From: Ulva prolifera
Taxonomy: Eukaryota > Chlorophyta > Ulvophyceae > Ulvales > Ulvaceae
Direction of reading: 5' to 3'
Assembly (NCBI GenBank): GCA_023078555.1
Contig: CM041196.1
Span: forward strand, 434,001 to 498,000
DNA: 64,000 bases
The notes beneath the pieces were generated by a model that had not been told where the DNA came from, ran no database searches, and worked only from the letters and a program-made list of their open reading frames with translations. Of the stretch, positions 12,182 to 22,942 are shown in pieces (the stretch's first letter is position 1; each line of letters begins with the position of its first letter). A program made the translations under genes and the position numbers.

Positions 12182-13216
12182 TCGTCTGCAGCCACAGTTA
12201 CTGGCCGCCCTTGCCAGGACAGTGATCCCGAGTGTGTAAGCCTGTGCGCGGCTTCCTGTCCGCTGCTGGGTACCATGGGCCACCAGTAGGCTCAGGGCAG
12301 TGAATGTTGGATTATGAAGGCTGAACCTGTGTCCCCTGGTGGCGAGCTTCGATCCGGTCTACGTGGTCAACGAAAGGGTCAAATTGCATATTCCCATGGC
12401 GCAGTTTCGGACTAACGGCCATCCGTACGCAGGACTCTGCGAGTATTCCTCCCGCAATTCAATCTTCGTCGTCGTGGAGCATCGGAGGTACAGGTGGTGT
12501 GTGTCCGTTTGATTGAGCTCAATCATGTGACCCCCGCGACAGGTTCGGGAAGACACGATAAACCATGGATACCTGAATCCCTGAGACGTCCTGGCACAGT
12601 GGTCATACATCTTTCTCACCTGCGTAGTTAACGTTGCAGGGAAGCACATGATCCAGTGCTGTGTCATCAAGTGGACTGACTGAAGCTTGCGCTGTGAGTG
12701 AAGCTCTTCCGGGCTGCTTGGCAGGAGCCTGTGGGTTGCACCGCAGTGTGAATCACAGCACAAAATTACACGCCTTTTCTGCACAATACGCTGTCACCAA
12801 TTCCGGACTTTGCTGCTTGCACACGCAGTGTGCTCACCGCATTGTTATCGCCAGGCGTGGTGAGTGCGTGCAGGGCAATCTGTTCGTACATTTGGTCCAG
12901 CAGGCCACGCCGTGCTGGATTATAACATTACTGCCCTGAATTCCTGCTGCTTATGTGCATAGCTCCTGATGCCGAAAAGGCAAGCGACAGCAGACCCTCC
13001 TCGGCATACCAGCTGAAACCTTCAGTGTCCTCTGCTGCAGATTCCAGGATGGTATAAGATGGACAATTGTTACGCAGGCGACGGGTTGAATTTCTGTGGG
13101 GCTGCATCTATCATCTGAAGCCCTTGCCATCGACACTGACATTTCTGGGCTCTCACTGACAATCCTCTTGCAAGTATCTCAAAGGCACAGAGCTGGTCAG
13201 AGGCGCCTTCATCATC

Positions 13217-13747
13217 ATGCTCAGTACAGATGTCCAGAACATTCGTAAACATACCTCAGACAACCACCACGAGGATCGCCACACACCGCAAGATCCACAG
13301 GAGTTGCACTCACCCTCGAACCACATCGCATCTGCAGATCCTGGAGGTGATAGGAGCTGCCATGCTCCAGAGGAAATGAAGCTCCGCCTGGACAACAGCC
13401 GTGAACGGCAGGCCAAGCAGCCGCTGCAAGGGGGCGAGCCTTGGGCGCACTCCGCTGAGATGTCCTCAAGCACCAATGTAGGCAACCTGGCGCAGCCTAT
13501 TGTCCCTGCAGGAACGTCAGAGGCAGCCACATGCACAGTGTGGCCTACAACCATTCAGGGAAGCAGCGGCAGCAGCTGGCTCAACCCCCGGCTGCTGGCG
13601 CTCAGTGCCCTCATCGCACAAGCACAGGTGCGAAAGTGGCTTGCAGCAGCAAGCAGATCTGATGACAAGCCTGGACGCATGGTTGGTGGTGACTTTGGCG
13701 TGATCTGCGTGACAATTATGGCCGTGCTTGTAGCTGCTGTGGTCTGA
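13217..13747 (+). CDS. Copy C open frame with C-terminal membrane segment, 176 aa
   Basis: The frame from ATG 13217 to TGA 13747 ends with a hydrophobic run (DFGVICVTIMAVLVAAVV) and contains NPRLLALSALIAQAQ, both conserved in copy A. The frame is open upstream of this ATG to about 13165, so it may be the 3' part of a longer exon. If the hydrophobic end is internal, the GT at about 13742 could be a donor leading to the next open exon after TTGTGCAG at about 13942. The stop would then not be used. The family is unknown to me. Confidence 0.33.
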   Translation: MLSTDVQNIRKHTSDNHHEDRHTPQDPQELHSPSNHIASADPGGDRSCHAPEEMKLRLDNSRERQAKQPLQGGEPWAHSAEMSSSTNVGNLAQPIVPAGTSEAATCTVWPTTIQGSSGSSWLNPRLLALSALIAQAQVRKWLAAASRSDDKPGRMVGGDFGVICVTIMAVLVAAVV

Positions 13748-13942
13748 AGGTTTCTGCTTGGAAACGGCCATGGTGCATACGTTAGCCACCGCCCTTTGAC
13801 TCTGCTCCTTTGTATGTGCATGTCCCGATTGCAGCTGCTGCAACCTCGATGATGAGAAAATGCATGGCAGATGTGAAACAGGCATTTCTGCAGATGCTTA
13901 CGAGTTCCGCAGCTTGTGCTGATTTGCCAGCGGCCACATTGT

Positions 13943-14711
13943 GCAGGACTTCAAAGCCCACTCGACTGCTAGCAGAGCATCAAATCAGATCCACAGTGCT
14001 GGGAATCGGTCGCAAGCCTCTCTGACACGGACGTCTGTGCAGCTGGACAACACCACGTGTGCCTCAGGCAGCTCCACGTCCCGGCTCCAGCACTCGCTGT
14101 CCTGGCTTTCAGGGGCGTCACACAATGGCTACGCCGAGGACATGGTCCCGAGCAGCATGAAAACCTCCCTCGCACGCAGCCCTCTACCTGAGGACGTGTG
14201 CAGACCAACCTTCACCTGCGCTCCAGCTCACCTCAATGAGCCCCAGCTGCGAGCATCGCTCGACGAGCTCCGCGCATGCTATGGCATGGCTCCAGCTTCT
14301 CCCGGTCCTGAGGGCCACCCATGCGTAGCTGCGCCACCTGTACATGCGCCCGGGACACTGCCGGAGGACACAGCAAGGGCGGGCAGGTCCCGGAGAGTAC
14401 AGTTCGGTCCCCCGGGAGTCCTGGAAAGACCTTTGGCTCCGTTTGGCATCATCAGTCCAGACGCACGTGTGCGGAATGCTGAGTCGGAGCAGACCGGAGT
14501 CTCGCACATCGTGACAGCGCACGTTCAAGGTGCGACTCATGGCAGGCCTCTGGGCATGCGTGCTTTGACTTGCATTGGAAACGGCCAGGACAATCGAGAC
14601 GCATGTTTGTATGCCACGGAGGCAGCCTTGTGGATCGATGACAGACGTTGCCACCAGCCTGTCTATTGGGACATTGGCCGCAGAGACCACAGTCCTTGCA
14701 ACTCGGCATGA
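13943..14711 (+). CDS. Copy C second open stretch, Ser/Pro-rich, about 255 codons
   Basis: The frame follows a plausible acceptor (CATTGTGCAG before GACTTC). Copy A has the same acceptor context and start (QDFKAH) at about 2908. The sequence is rich in Ser, Ala and Pro and looks disordered. It stays in frame in both copies for about 250 codons, although identity is modest. It may encode a cytosolic tail downstream of the membrane segment at 13.7 kb. Confidence 0.3.
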
Positions 14712-14952
14712 AACAATCGTGAGGGGGATGGTGCGGAAGGTGTGATCGGGCTGGGCCTGCATCCCAATTAGTGTTCCGGTGCTGGTTTCAGCCACAGCTC
14801 CGAGCTGCAGCTACGGCGAGGACAAGCATTGGTGAATGGCCACTGCGGCTCCAAAATGAATATCAATTGATGCATAGCGCGCCTCCGCTGCTGGTGTCTC
14901 TGGGGGTGGGGGGGCGCATCCAACACCGCACAGCTGACGTGTCCTGCTGCAG

Positions 14953-15620
14953 GCGCCGCCTGCCGCAAGATCTCTGGTCCGGCATACGCCATGCCTGTGC
15001 GCCTCACCCACGCACATCCCCGGCCACTGGAGTGGGATCATCCGGACCACGCCGTGCGCGAGCATGTGCGCAGCAAGTGGCTCGCCGGGGAGCTCAAGCA
15101 CATGCAGCGCCCAGCGCACCCCGGCACGGAGCACCTGTGGGACCCGGAGTCAGAGCACCTGTGGGGCCGCATGGTCGGGCCGTCCAGTCACGACGCCGCC
15201 CAGTTCCTGCAGCATGGCTTCCCCGCACCCTGGCACCTGCGCGAGTCCCCGGGCGTGGGTACGGAGGCCCCGAGCATGGATGCGCAGGTCCATATGGACC
15301 CGTATCAGCGGCCATCCTGCTTCAGCTTGAAGGCGCCAATGGCGCATTGGAGGTGGGGAGCTGTGCAGGTGCTACAGGGCGCGAAGGGGCGATTCGCTGG
15401 CGCACTTGCAGCCTGGCAGCAGCCTCAGCAAGCCGCAGGCACGGCGGGGGCGGATAGCGCGGCCAGGCTGCTGCAGGACGATGGCGCTGGAACGAGGCTC
15501 TCCGCCGCGGACGCGGACGGCACCACTGCGCACGGCGCTGTGGCCATGTTGTGCCGCTCCCAACACACACCCTCAGCTGCAGGCGCGGCTGTGGCGCTGG
15601 TGCTCCCTCAGCATCAATGA
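14953..15620 (+). CDS. Copy C third open stretch (AYAMPVRL... / LQHGFP...)
   Basis: After a CTGCTGCAG acceptor the frame reads AYAMPVRLTHAHPRPLEW and onwards to LQHGFPAPWHLR. All of this is shared with copy A and, frame-shifted, with copy B. In AYA(M/I)PVRL(T/A)HAHP the changes between copies fall almost only at third positions on the + strand, the best evidence for + coding here. A further stretch at about 15600-15710 carries VVRCKQC. No known domain is recognised. Confidence 0.33.
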
Positions 15621-16004
15621 CGCTAGCGCTTGCATGGCCTTGTCAAACACCAGTCCGTACGTGGTGCGCTGCAAGCAGTGCAACTTGCCATGGCTCCGGC
15701 AGCTGCAGGGTGTGTCGTTGGGGTGAGGCACACACAGACTCATCACGATGCGAATACCTCGCCTTGTGCCCCACAGGCTACCACGCACACTTTGGCGCGG
15801 ACTCTTGCGTTCAGTGAGGTCCGGCTTGTGCATGAAGTGGGTGAATATTGCGGGGCATTCACACAATGGGGGGCAGGTAGAGGATCTGTGCAACTGCGGT
15901 GGCCATCATTTGGTGATCCAGATTGGCGACAAGCAGGGACGAGGAATTACAAAAGTTCACAGCGCTTTACTAGGAGACAAAGCAGAAAGCTCTGTGGAGG
16001 GGGG

Positions 16005-16005
<1 letters not shown>

Positions 16006-16039
<34 letters not shown>

Positions 16040-16060
16040 GGGGGGGGGAGGGGGGGGGGT
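16006..16060. repeat. Long poly-G tract in copy C
   Basis: An almost pure G run of more than 50 nt, interrupted by two A residues, sits at the position equivalent to the 19-G run of copy A. Such a tract is likely to be length-variable and prone to assembly error. Confidence 0.9.
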
Positions 16061-16399
16061 TCAGAGGAGTACCTGATGCGTGGGAGAGGAATAAGGTCTG
16101 GTGGAGTGCCAAGCGGAGTTTGGTAGTGTCGTCAGAGCTGCGTGACTTCTCCCGAGTTCCTGGGCAAGGTGCATGTGCCTGGAGTGCTGGCTGTCGGCAT
16201 AGCATATGCCGCCCAGCGATTAGTGCCAGTCCTGACGTCGGCTGCGCTGCTGTTGAGCAGCACAGCCTTCACAATGGCCCTTCCAACATGTACATCGACC
16301 GCATATCCCTGCAGGGACACGGGACTCCATGCATGTGTAATTGATAAACCCAGCAATACCCAGTATTGATATCAGGACGATGTAGGCTCTGGAGAGCAG

Positions 16400-17844
16400 G
16401 CTAGACAAGCGCCCGTACACGTGGAATGTGACAGCAGCTATTGATGCGTCCTGACCTCAGCTGTGGTCTCCACTGGAGACTCTCTACGTGTGCACAATTC
16501 ATCCCAGGTGGTCCACCATCCAGATAGTGGTCCAGAATTCTTGCATGGCGCTGGTGCGGTGGCGATGGCAGGCGGCTGCAGAGCGCGCCGTGGCGCGGAG
16601 CGGCGCGGTTTGCGCAACTGATCAATGTGGCCATTTGCAAACTCCATAGTCTACCCAGGAAGGGTTCGCCCAAGGGCAAGGATTCCTGAGCTTATACCCG
16701 AGGCGCTGGACATCGTGGTCGGGTGTGCATATGCAGGTCAGCTGATCCATCGTTGCTGAGGCAGCACGTGTGACCGTGCGCGGCACAGGAACACATGGCC
16801 CCCGTGAAGGCTCACCGCTTGGCGACTTCGAATATCTCGAGACATGCAAAGCAACAGAAGCCGGCGAGGCGTCGTTGATGCTGCACCGGCACAGCGGCTC
16901 TGTCGTGCTCACAGCTCCGCTCAAGTGGTCTGGGTGTCTGCTGTGTGCTCCGGCTATGCCTTGCCTTGCAGTCCGTCATGTCCAGCACAACTACTTGGCA
17001 CTGTGCTTGACAGCGTTGAGTCGACACTTGTGCAGGTATGGTCATGCGTAGTGGCAGATTCGTATATATTACAATCTATCTACCCGATCTAATTCATCAG
17101 ACTGCCACCAGAGCTGCGACAGATGGCAGGCTGGCAGTGCAAGCTCCCCCAAACGCACGGCATTGGGAAGGGGCGGCTGCACCAGATGTGACATGGACGG
17201 CTCCCTGGGGTTTGAAAAGAGTATGCTCATGTTCAAGCGGGGTCATCTGCGCGGCGAGCACTGTTGCCTGAGAGCGTGGTCGGCGCAGGTGAGATATACA
17301 TAGCACCCTTCATCAAAGCACTCCCTTGCTCCGGAGCCTGCATGCGCAGCTGCAGGCTCTGTTCACAGCCGTGTCGCTGGTACACCATTGTAGTACTGAG
17401 TCATCTTGCAGCCTCGCTGGCTCTGTCCTAGTAACACTGAGTCATCTTGTTCAAATATTCACAGTCATGGTGCATCGTCGCGCATGCATGATGTCGTCGG
17501 CACCCGGCATGAACTTTCTAGACGAGTATGCGTAGCCGACGCTGGACATGGCGAAGGGCACGCGCTCGATTCTCGCTGGGAAAGCGGTCACGCGTGCGAT
17601 CCTGGGAAGCTCAGCTGAAGCTCAGATGAATGTAGCTTTAGCTTGATGTCATTGACTCCAAACATCTCGAGAGGTAGAGATTCAGCGTCCGAACGGGGGG
17701 AGCTCGAGGATGACCCCCTGCACAGACTAAGCGGGTGCCAGCCAAGAGCCACATCACTTGCAGCTGCAGCTCAGCATTCCCTCTGTCTGATTTGAAGTTG
17801 CTGTATCTTGAACGTCTTAGTGTCCTGCTGTTCGGCGCGGTCGC
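16400..17844. other. Intergenic stretch, nothing supported
   Basis: Only short open frames of under 100 codons on both strands are present, without shared domains or matching splice phases. I see no repeat family here. Confidence 0.4.
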
Positions 17845-20800
17845 ATGCAACAGGCAAACATGAACACCATCCCCCCGAAAGTCGCTTTCGCTGCCTCAAG
17901 GGAAGCGCTTCAGAGCGTGGCTCCTATCTATCACAAGACATTGACCGCCACAGACCTCGGCCGTGGGCTGACGTTGCCTCCGGTGCGCGCTGAGCTGTCC
18001 CTGCCTGGGCATGTGTATCCTGCCTGTAGACGCTCGACGTCACTGCAGCGTCGCAAGCAACACGTCATATGCAGAGCATAACGTCAGCATCATGGTACTC
18101 GGCGGTGGAGTTCATCGTCGCCGCGAGAGGCAGTGTCGATCGACTGGAAATCAAACAGGCGAGCCCTACAGCCCAAGCGAAATGCAGAGCGATGCTCCTC
18201 AGATTCCTGGGCTTCACAGAGTTCTCTGTGGGCCTAAAGATGGACATCTATCATCACACAACACGCAGGGGAACGCATTTTCTACTGTTTCACCGACCGG
18301 GAGCACAAGGCACGACGACCGCAGCGCCTAGCACCTCGCCTTTCTCCCAGAACCAAGATAAAACAGCAAAGCCTCAAGCGTTGGGTCTCCAGCGTACAAA
18401 CTCCGGCGTCCGTGCCATGGGCGAGACCATACCGTCGCTCAACTCGCCAAGCCCCTTCAGCCACCAAGCACAGCCTCGCTTGAGTACCCATGACCAACCG
18501 AAAGCAGCCTCAGCGGCACCAGCCGCTTCAAAGGGCGCTCAACCGAGCGGCTCTGCCGCGGCTCGAGTTCCCCAGCCACCGCCGACCACTTCCACTCCGA
18601 CGCAACAGCCCACCCCGAAGCAGCCTGCTGCCCTGCAGCGCATCCGCTGGAACGCCCCAGCAGATGCAGCCGGCCAGCCATCTCAAGCGCCAGCAAGTAC
18701 CCAAAAACCCCCACGTGCGCCACCGTGGCTGCGCTACCACCTGCCTGTCTAAACGTTTCTCCCCCTGTCGGGACACAAGCCTGACAGTCCTCGCATGCAT
18801 TCCTGTCAGCACTGCTGAGCCCAGAGCCTATCACCCACGACGCCACGCGGGAATCCCCGCTCAACTATTGGCTGCCACACACCCATCCTGCGCCTGCGAA
18901 ATGTGTGCCGTGACAGATCACTAGATCAGCTCATGAGGGCACGCATGCTGCCCTTGGACTGGCAGCGACTCATCACCCACGACCCCGTCCCCGCAATCAC
19001 CGGCCGCGTGATTACTTTGACAATGCAGGGCGTGTGCTCATGCAGGCTGCACACCCGTGACGGCTTGCCCCCCTAGCCACCCTCCCTCCACCATGCCGCG
19101 GGACCCACGACGGCCACAGCACGGCACAGCACGGCCCCCACCCTCGACGCACCAGACCACGGCCCCAGGCGCAGCGCGGCCGCGGCCCCCCATCCAGCCC
19201 CCTGCTGCCAACTCTGCGGCCCCGCCTCCCACTAGGCTGACATTCGGCGGAACGTTCTTCAATGCCGGCGCTGCAGCCACCGCAAACGCCCTCGCTCAGA
19301 GCCGTGCACAAGGAAGCGTGGCTGGGTCAGCCGGCGCCGCCGCTGGCCACAGCGCGCATGTCGGGCAGACTGCTGCCGCCGCGGACCCCCCGACCGCGCC
19401 GCCGGACACGCAGCAGCCTGCAATGCCGGCAGCGCCCAACAGCCACAACAGCGCCGCAAAGGAGCAGCCCGCTGACTCTGTGTTGCCGCAGGCGGGCTGC
19501 CCCCCCAGCTGTAAGGAGGCCTCCAAAAATGCCGTCAAAAGCCACACTGCCACACCCGACAGCGTGCCTGCTAGCCACGGAGCTGTGGCGCAAGACGGCG
19601 AGCCCACGGCGTCTACAGGGGTCGCAGTGACTGCACCAGCCGCAGCGGTCTCTGCAGCGGCGCGGCCCGCTCCCACCAAGGCCCCCACAGCCACATCTGC
19701 CACCGCCGTGGCGCCTGCTGCGGGGTCGCGCGAGCAGCCGAGTGGCATGCTGCGCACGCTGCAAGTGGCCTGCTCAGCACTGCCGATGCCGCAGGCGCGC
19801 GTCGCCGCGGCGGCGGCGGCGGGAGCAGCACCCCCGCGCCCCGACTCCACCCCGCAAGCGCACAGTGCCATCGGTGCGCGTCAGGGTTCTCTGACACAGC
19901 CTGGAGACGGCGAAGCATCGGTCGCGGCACGTGTACCCCACAGCCACCCTACCCTGTACCCCTCTCAATCGTCCAAGCCGAAGGACCCAGCACGGCAAGG
20001 CTCGGGCTCAATGGATGCGGCGCAGCTTTGGCAGGCGTCCGGCGCAGCCACGGAGAAGGCTCCGGCCGCGCTAGTGGCCCGGGAGAACGCCACCCCGCAT
20101 GCGCACACGCTTATGCGACGTCACTCTTCTGAAGCAGCAGCCGCGTGCCAACCCCCTCGCGAGGGATCTCTGACACATCAGGAATCAGCGGACGCCGTAG
20201 CAGCACGTCCGTTTGCATTGCCCAGCAACAATAACAACCCCCGACGAGACACAGAAGACCCAGCGCCGTCTGCGCTAGCAGTTGCGACCGCAGAGCAGCC
20301 GCCGGTCAAGGAGGAGTCAGGGTGCCTGGGGCCTGACGAGAAGCTGCAGCACGAGCGTGGTGGCGATGCGCCACGGGCAGCTGAGGCAGAGGAGAAGTGT
20401 TCAGGGCAAGGCGACCCTGCCGCTCAGCTCGTCTCTGCAGCAGTCCATAAGCAAGCGGAGCAAGGCCCGGCCGCAGCGCGGCCGCCGCGCGTTCTCGGGG
20501 ATTCTACGGCAGAACGCGCGCGTGCGGTGGTCGATACGGCGGCTGCCGCCGCCGCGGCGCCGGCGGCGCCGGCGGCGCCGGCGCACCGCGGCAACGGGGC
20601 CGCGAAGCGGCCTCGCACCCGCGTCTGGCCGGCGAGCGCGCGGCCGGCCGGCGGCTGGCTCGTCGACGACGGCGAGTTGCGCGCGCTGTGCGACACGGTC
20701 GCGGTGCAGGAGCGCGAACTCGCGGCGCTGCGCGGCCTGAGCCGCGACCTGCGGCTGCAGGTCGCATCGCTGCGGCGCGAGAACTCGGAGCTGCGGGCGC

Positions 20801-21048
20801 AGCGGGAGGAGGGGGCCGCGGCGGACGGGGCGGCCGAGGCGCGGTGCGGGCAGAAGCGCACGCTGGGCGCGCTTGTTCACAGCACGGCGAAGCGGCTGTT
20901 CACAGCAGACGCTGCAGCAGCTGAGGACATGGCGGTGTTGGTGCGCGGGCTGGAGGCCAAGGTCGAGGCTGCGTTGGATCTGCTCGTGGAAGAGCGCGGG
21001 GCGCGGAAGCAGCTTGAGGCGCTGGCGCAGTCGAGGGCCGCGGCGTGA
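17845..21048 (+). CDS. Large Ala/Pro-rich nuclear-type protein with possible B3-like N-terminus and C-terminal coiled coil (about 941 aa)
   Basis: The model is join(17845..17982, 18030..18714, 19046..21048). Donors are GTGCGC twice, acceptors TGTAG and ATGCAG, and the phases agree. Exon 1 ends at HKTLTATDLGRGLTLPP. Exon 2 has WYSAVEFIVAARG and, further on, FLGFTEFSVGLKMDIYHH. Together these resemble the start and end of a plant B3 DNA-binding domain, but the match is faint. Then come about 600 disordered residues rich in Ala, Pro, Ser and Thr, a basic patch AAKRPRTR (about 20600) and a leucine-rich coiled coil (20660-20820, again 20930-21040). The neighbouring gene at 22.9-26.1 kb has the same layout, including the intron after the first motif. 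The first intron is only 47 nt. Function is inferred, possibly DNA binding. The start could also be the ATG at 17860. Confidence 0.6.
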
Positions 21049-21474
21049 ATACCGTGCCGGCGGTGCCGGAGAAGCGCGTGCTTGGGGACCGCCCTGACAT
21101 GGCGCAGGTGTCCGACGCCCTGGTTGGGCCAACGGCTTCGCCGCAGCACATGGCCCAGCCCGGGTCGCCAGGTGTGGCTCAGGCAGGACGGTGCATGAGT
21201 GCATGGCGTACGAGTTTTTGGCGTGCTCGCAAGTGTGGGGGTGAGAGGGGGGCGCATCTCTTGGTTGGGGTGCGGGAGGTGAAGGGCCACCTCCGTGAAT
21301 TTTCATGATTATCCGCCGACAATGAAGCTGGAGGCTGTGGCTGTATGAATGTGTCAGCTACGACTTCAGCCGGCCCATTTGGCCTTCTTTCTATAGACGT
21401 TTCAGTACCAGTGGCGGTGCTTGCCGATCGAGGTGCTGCTGCGGGAAGTGCGGCTCTGGCTGCGTGCCAGCCCC

Positions 21475-21570
21475 GGTGTTCCTGTGTGTGTTTCAAGGAC
21501 AAAGGCCGCCCGCCTAGGTGTTCCTGTGTGTGTTTCAAGGACAAAGGCCGCCCGCCTAGGTGTTCCTGTG
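21475..21570 (+). repeat. R1 element, two tandem copies between three 12-nt direct repeats
   Basis: GGTGTTCCTGTG occurs at 21475, 21517 and 21559. Between these lie two identical 30-nt segments (21487-21516, 21529-21558) containing TTTCAAGGACAAAGGC, so the period is 42 nt. The core is the R1 core in + orientation. The segment can be read as GT...TAG and is reminiscent of a tiny intron-like insertion, though far shorter than the confirmed introns except one. Confidence 0.8.
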
Positions 21571-22942
21571 CCCCCGTGTTTGTGTGGGAGCCGTGTCATC
21601 CGGAGGCTATGCCGCACCGGGGCCCACGGTAGCTGTCAGGACGAAAATTGTCTTTCAGGCTGCTGGCTTCTGTTCACAGCAGAGATCTCTAGCAGGCCTT
21701 CAGGACGACTGCGCCTGGGCAGCTATTGCTTGGGCCCCGCAGGTGCTCCGCCAGAGTTGGCCCGCACTTGTGATTGTGCGTGTGATCGCCACTGTGCTCC
21801 TTGTATTAGAGCTGAGTTTTTGGCGACCTTGAGACACGGCCTGTGTTGAGGCTTCCCCTGGGTGCAGCCTGAGGTGTCTCCTTGCGCCTGTTCCCGATTG
21901 ATTCGTGACGAATAAGTCCACCAGATGTGGCGCTCAGGCTATTTGACCTGTGAGTGCGCTGACAGCGTGAGCGTGGACAAATGAACTGCTCGAGCCAGTA
22001 GGGAAGAGTTTCCCGAAAGACCTGGCGGTGGTGGGGATCTGCAGGATGCTGGTGCTGTCTGCAATGCAGACCGTTGCTGCGGGATGTGATTGCTGCAGGA
22101 AGATGCGGTGTTCAAGTGGCCATGCTCCTGCTGCAGTACAGCTATGTACGCTGCAACTGCTGTGAATAATCAGATATTTTGTAAGTGCCTTGCGTGGCCA
22201 AGATGTTGCTCGCTCAAAGCGCTCGAAACACGCCCTGTTGTGCACACAATGGGACAGCTTCAGACCATGTTTGGTCCAGAGTCATGCCCTCGTTTAGCCA
22301 GATCACAACGCCAATACTTTCTTTTGTAACTATTATCAGTTTCCCGAGCCACTTCACTGCCTCCAGAGAGGATGCCAGGTTCACCTCTCACATGTTGTCG
22401 GCTGCACACAATGTTTTGCTGATGCTCCAGCCTGACCTTGGAAGACACCTCCTGTAGGATACATGTTCAATTGTGTTCTCCGAAACTCTGCCCTGTCGTG
22501 GTAGTACTTGGCTTGGACAGGCCGGTGCAGCCAGTATCCTTGACGCAGGCTGTGGAGCATCGACGTGCTGAACGATGGCTTGGGGTGACGTTCCTGGTTA
22601 GCTGTGGTGAGCAGATCCTTCAAGAAGCTTGCATATTCACATATGTAGTTGCTATGATCGTTTTGGGCGAGTATGCATTTTCGGCAGCGCTCCAATCAGT
22701 GGCTTTCTTGGCAATGCATGCAGCTGGCTAGCCGTGGCCAGTACCCTTGAGAGCATACTGTTGGAAGTGATATCCGCAATGCAGTCAGGACAGCAAGCAA
22801 TGGCTTTTAACTCTGAAGCTGCCCGTGCTAACTTCTATCTGCGGCCTGTGGCCTTCCGTAGCGGACGCAATCGCTGATGGACGTGCGGGCTGCCGCAATT
22901 CTATGTAGTCCAAGTTTTCTTATGAAACTGTGACAGCAAACT
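21571..22942. other. Intergenic stretch between the two paralogous genes
   Basis: Only short frames of about 60-105 codons on both strands are present, none with supporting domain or phase evidence. The end of this stretch (22.5-22.94 kb) would hold the promoter of the downstream gene. I see no clear TATA element. Confidence 0.4.

Larger units (their letters stand above)
12270..16369 (+). other. Copy C, most intact member of the tandem family
   Basis: This copy aligns block by block with copy A (12270-12500 with 1121-1345; 13000-13747 with 1805-2515; 13860-14570 with 2820-3500; 14940-15450 with 3960-4440; 15590-16290 with 4600-5100). Its + strand frames are longer and undisturbed where A is broken. 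Comparing A and C in the best-aligned coding stretches, changes fall slightly more often at third codon positions on +. Evidence for + is weak overall, since open antisense frames such as 15573-15893 also look protein-like. A tentative reading is a membrane protein with a C-terminal cytosolic part, or two adjacent genes. Confidence 0.45.

Noticed and set aside
21487..21516. R1 copy at 21.5 kb as a real 30-34-nt spliced intron
   Set aside because: No coding frame spans it and it would be shorter than any confirmed intron here. It is treated as a repeat only.
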